Part shown: positions 62,101 through 64,000 of the stretch, in pieces
How the letters are laid out: every line of letters begins with the position of its first letter
Numbering within the stretch: position 1 is the stretch's first letter
From: Smittia aterrima
Taxonomy: Eukaryota > Arthropoda > Insecta > Diptera > Chironomidae
Direction of reading: 5' to 3'
NCBI GenBank assembly: GCA_033063855.1
Contig: CP093829.1
Location: 14,849,537-14,913,536, forward strand
Length of the DNA stretch: 64,000 nucleotides
The notes under the pieces: generated by a model
What the model was told of the DNA's origin: nothing
Seen by the model: only the letters and a program-made list of their open reading frames with translations
Database searches by the model: none
Position numbers and translations under genes: made by a program

Positions 62101-64000
62101 TTCGCTTTTATTTTAGAGGAGAACAAGGAGCCCCAGGACCGCAAGGCGAAACTGGTAAATATATTTACTATTAATTATATGTATATATAGTGGATAAATG
62201 ATTTTAATTTATTTAATTTATTTTAGGCGCACCTGGAGCAGTTGGTATGAGATTCAGAATTTATTTAGAGATAAAAGTTAACTTTATCAAAAAATTCAGG
62301 TGAGAGGGGTTCGCAAGGAGCACAAGGTTTGCAGGTAAATATCATTTTAATTTCTTCGTTCTCAAACATTGACCAATTTCGTAAACTTTAGGGCTTCCCC
62401 GGCAGTCCAGGAGCTGTCGGAATTCCTGGAGCTAAAGGAGAACGAGGATTGAACGGAAACAAAGGAGATCAAGGAACACCAGTAATTAATAGGATAGAAA
62501 AAAATTATCTTCAGTTCTAATATTTCTTTTAAGGGTGTGGCAGGAATTCCCGGAGAACAAGGATCGCCAGGTTTAGTAGGCGCCACTGGTCCAAAAGGAA
62601 TAAGAGGTGAAGGTGGATTGAGAGGAGAATCAGGAATGATGGGACCACCTGGACGACCAGGTAATTTAAATACATGAAAAAGAAGTTTAATGTTTCTAAC
62701 TTCTTTTTTCTTAGGTGAAACTGGTCAGGCTGTAAGGAAAAAAACATGGCAAAAAACTATCTTTTTTTATAAATAATCAAACTTTTAGGGAGTCCCAGGT
62801 AATCCAGGACAAGTTGGACACCCCGGTCCACCAGGATTGAAAGGATCTCCTGGAGAACATGGAAGACCGGTAATTTTTTTTTACAAACTAGCGAAACTAT
62901 CAAATGATTTTGAATTAGACTGGAATGTAATAAAACGTTAATTTAGGGAAATGCTGGTCCTCAAGGAAACCCCGGACCACAAGGACAAGAAGGTTCAAAA
63001 GGAGAATCAGGAAGTGACGGCCCAGCAGGAGTTCCAGGTAAATAATTCTATTTATTAATTCGTCATAAAAAATTATGAAATATATAATTACAGGAAACCA
63101 GGGGCCACCAGGTCCCGTTGGAGATCGCGGCTTACCAGGTAATTTTCTACATGAAGATGTAATACAAGTAAATCTTTATTTTATTTGTTATTAGGCTTGC
63201 CTGGACCTTCTGGAAGTGTGGGTCAACGAGGAGCACGAGGAGCTCAAGGTAAGAAAAATTTCAATTCAAAAAGAAAATATTTTCACAATTAGATTGTAGG
63301 TGAAACTGGTATGGCTGGTAAAGATGGTAAGGAAGGCCCAATGGGAAATCCAGGACCACAAGGAGAACAAGTATGTCAAAATTAATAATAATGAAATGCA
63401 AAAAATCATAAAATTTGCTTTAGGGATTACTAGGTCCAATTGGATTGCAAGGCCCAGAAGGTAGGACTCTGCTTTATTTAATTTAAAAAACAGGATTTTT
63501 TTGGATATATTAAATTTTTAGGACCAAGCGGTAAACAAGGGCCTCCTGGAATTGCTGGTCGAACTGGCGATAAGGGGCCTCAAGGTAATTCAAAAACATA
63601 AAAAAAAATGAAATTACTAAAATTTTGAAATTCAAAAGGTCAACAAGGAAATGCAGGAACGCCAGGAAATCCAGGCTTGCCTGGCCCTCCGGGACCAGTA
63701 GGATCAGCTGGACCAAGTGGTGAGTAAACATTTGAAACATAAAGTGAAATTCATAGAAAATGGTTTGAAAGAATTTAATTCAGATATTTATATTTAAATT
63801 TTGAAATAAACTTTTAATTACTATGTTTAGGTGAAAGAGGATTACGAGGCGAACAAGGCCCACAAGGAATTGACGGACCAATTGGACCAAGAGGTATGAA
63901 TCAATAAAAAAAACTAGAACTACTTGTTGACAAAAAATTATTTTTCAAGGAAAATCTGGTCCACCTGGAAACGACGGATTAAAAGGAGATAGAGGCGAAG
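56117..64000 (+). CDS. Fibrillar procollagen alpha chain (3' end beyond window)
   Basis: Forty-four coding exons traced with unbroken phase. The first are 56117-56351, 57116-57208, 57266-57519, 57579-57597, 57666-57684, 57744-57892, 57949-58010, 58060-58195, 58264-58397, 58455-58553, 58607-58643, 58698-58759 and 58813-58955. Later examples are 60396-60521, 60855-60915, 62117-62154, 62227-62244, 62534-62660 and 63831-63893; the last begins at 63950. Order: signal peptide (hydrophobic to ASVSA), a Tyr/Asp/Glu-rich stretch, a six-Cys VWC domain (exon 3), a Thr-rich spacer, a minor Gly-X-Y helix, a telopeptide-like segment (exon 6) and then the major helix starting GPVGARGPPG. The chain trimerises in the ER and forms extracellular fibrils. 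Many exons are multiples of 9 or 45/54 nt, as in vertebrate fibrillar genes. The helix has KGHR and GFPGER motifs and one Gly-to-Ala break at 60908. The C-propeptide lies outside the window. Drosophila has lost this family. Confidence 0.97.
56352..57115 (+). other. First coding-region intron of the collagen gene
   Basis: 764 bp with a GTGAGC donor and a TTTAG acceptor, much longer than the other collagen introns except the one with the nested gene. As an early intron it may hold enhancers. No coding sequence was seen. Confidence 0.7.
58287..58298 (+). other. KGHR cross-link-type site in the collagen helix
   Basis: The codons for Lys-Gly-His-Arg occur near the N-terminal end of the major helix (context GVKGHRGLTG). 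Vertebrate fibrillar collagens have GMKGHRGF at the equivalent place, where the hydroxylysine cross-links to telopeptides. Confidence 0.65.
60449..60466 (+). other. GFPGER integrin-binding-type motif
   Basis: Codons for Gly-Phe-Pro-Gly-Glu-Arg, preceded by GER as in vertebrate alpha1(I)/(II). With the Y-position proline hydroxylated this is GFOGER, the high-affinity site for collagen-binding integrins in vertebrates. Confidence 0.7.
60934..60939 (-). terminator. Poly(A) signal of the nested gene
   Basis: AATAAA on the minus strand about 30 nt beyond the nested gene's stop, still inside the host intron and 19 nt from the collagen donor. Confidence 0.65.
60969..61775 (-). CDS. Secreted cysteine-rich protein, DUF4773 type
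   Basis: Single-exon gene on the strand opposite the collagen gene, 268 aa from the ATG at 61775. The open frame extends five codons upstream to a GTG, which is not used as a start here. An N-terminal signal peptide is visible (MREMIIFVMFVFVSAAFAA). Next come an Asn-rich stretch with several N-X-S/T sites, then a Cys-rich domain (CECKNGICSCC, VLYKNTMSGKNP, ICARFHDIYFVGRNMHLCLD, FDCMKFGTEGVALVP) matching the insect DUF4773 pattern from memory of the family. The tail is acidic and Gly-rich. Function is unknown; it is presumably secreted. It carries its own poly(A) signal and a plausible start site. The TATA-like element, coding region and poly(A) signal all fit within one collagen intron. Confidence 0.85.
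   Translation of the reverse strand: MREMIIFVMFVFVSAAFAAQIRNNNTDNETLKINGSNILQLEQEFIKNISRIMNESEGRKNQSKKKIKDMLKQPQIPAVNGDPVAAVSSRIPCECKNGICSCCIGGFFFNNKGCMKIKYIPEDFAFELRMTFNENVLYKNTMSGKNPRPICISPPRFDRWLEICARFHDIYFVGRNMHLCLDISATVGDFDLIDRFEIDILFKFRVKGMSLLFREFDCMKFGTEGVALVPEEAGGGHPGYPAVINAGTDAEIDAGGTDDIEAYDEVVG
61871..61909 (-). promoter_or_regulatory. Putative promoter of the nested gene
   Basis: The arthropod initiator TTCAGTCT on the minus strand (A at about 61875) lies about 30 nt downstream of a TATA-like TTTAAAA (61909-61903). This would give a 5' UTR of about 100 nt. Confidence 0.4.

Larger units (their letters stand above)
60916..62116 (+). other. 1.2-kb collagen intron hosting a nested gene
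   Basis: The donor GTACAG at 60916 and a TTTTAG acceptor ending 62116 split an AGA codon (AG|A). The intron contains the complete antisense DUF4773-type gene. The surrounding introns are about 40-80 bp, so the insertion of this gene accounts for the length. Confidence 0.9.

Overview
The window reads as dipteran nuclear DNA, most likely from a nematoceran such as a chironomid midge. It is AT-rich, with introns mostly 45-70 nt long, good GT-AG junctions and insect-type protein families. The assignment to midges is inference. A fibrillar collagen gene argues against a Drosophila-like fly, since drosophilids lack this family. No prokaryotic, viral or intact transposon genes were recognised. All gene models below were built by hand from splice sites and reading phase.

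Layout. Positions 1-10337 are AT-rich with no gene I can support. On the minus strand, 12500-10338 is a complete nine-exon gene for an HCN-like cyclic-nucleotide-gated channel. Its voltage sensor and selectivity filter are highly divergent. Also on the minus strand, 31873-13392 is a Puratrophin-1/PLEKHG4-type Rho guanine-nucleotide exchange factor. It has about 17 exons and introns of 9.4 and 1.9 kb. Its N-terminal exons at 30-32 kb join the rest through conserved reading phase. Positions 31874-48649 form a 16.8-kb stretch without a supportable gene. It holds a perfect 44-bp direct repeat whose two copies lie 1.4 kb apart.

Positions 48650-55156 are a compact gene-rich block of nuclear functions: a TREX-type 3'-5' exonuclease (minus), an XRCC4-like end-joining factor (minus) and the ribosome-biogenesis AAA-ATPase NVL (plus). 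XRCC4 and NVL diverge from a shared region of about 490 bp.

From 55.6 kb to the window end, a fibrillar procollagen gene runs on the plus strand. It has a TATA promoter, a probable 5'-UTR intron, a short uORF, a signal peptide, a short VWC domain, a minor helix and then the major Gly-X-Y helix. Forty-four coding exons were traced, and the gene continues past 64000. One large collagen intron carries a complete DUF4773-type secreted-protein gene on the opposite strand. The collagen helix has a Gly-to-Ala break just before that intron.

Functional links. The exonuclease and XRCC4 neighbours both act on DNA ends, but co-regulation is only inferred. The channel and the RhoGEF are probably neuronal genes in tandem. 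The nested DUF4773 protein and the collagen are both secreted and share a locus.
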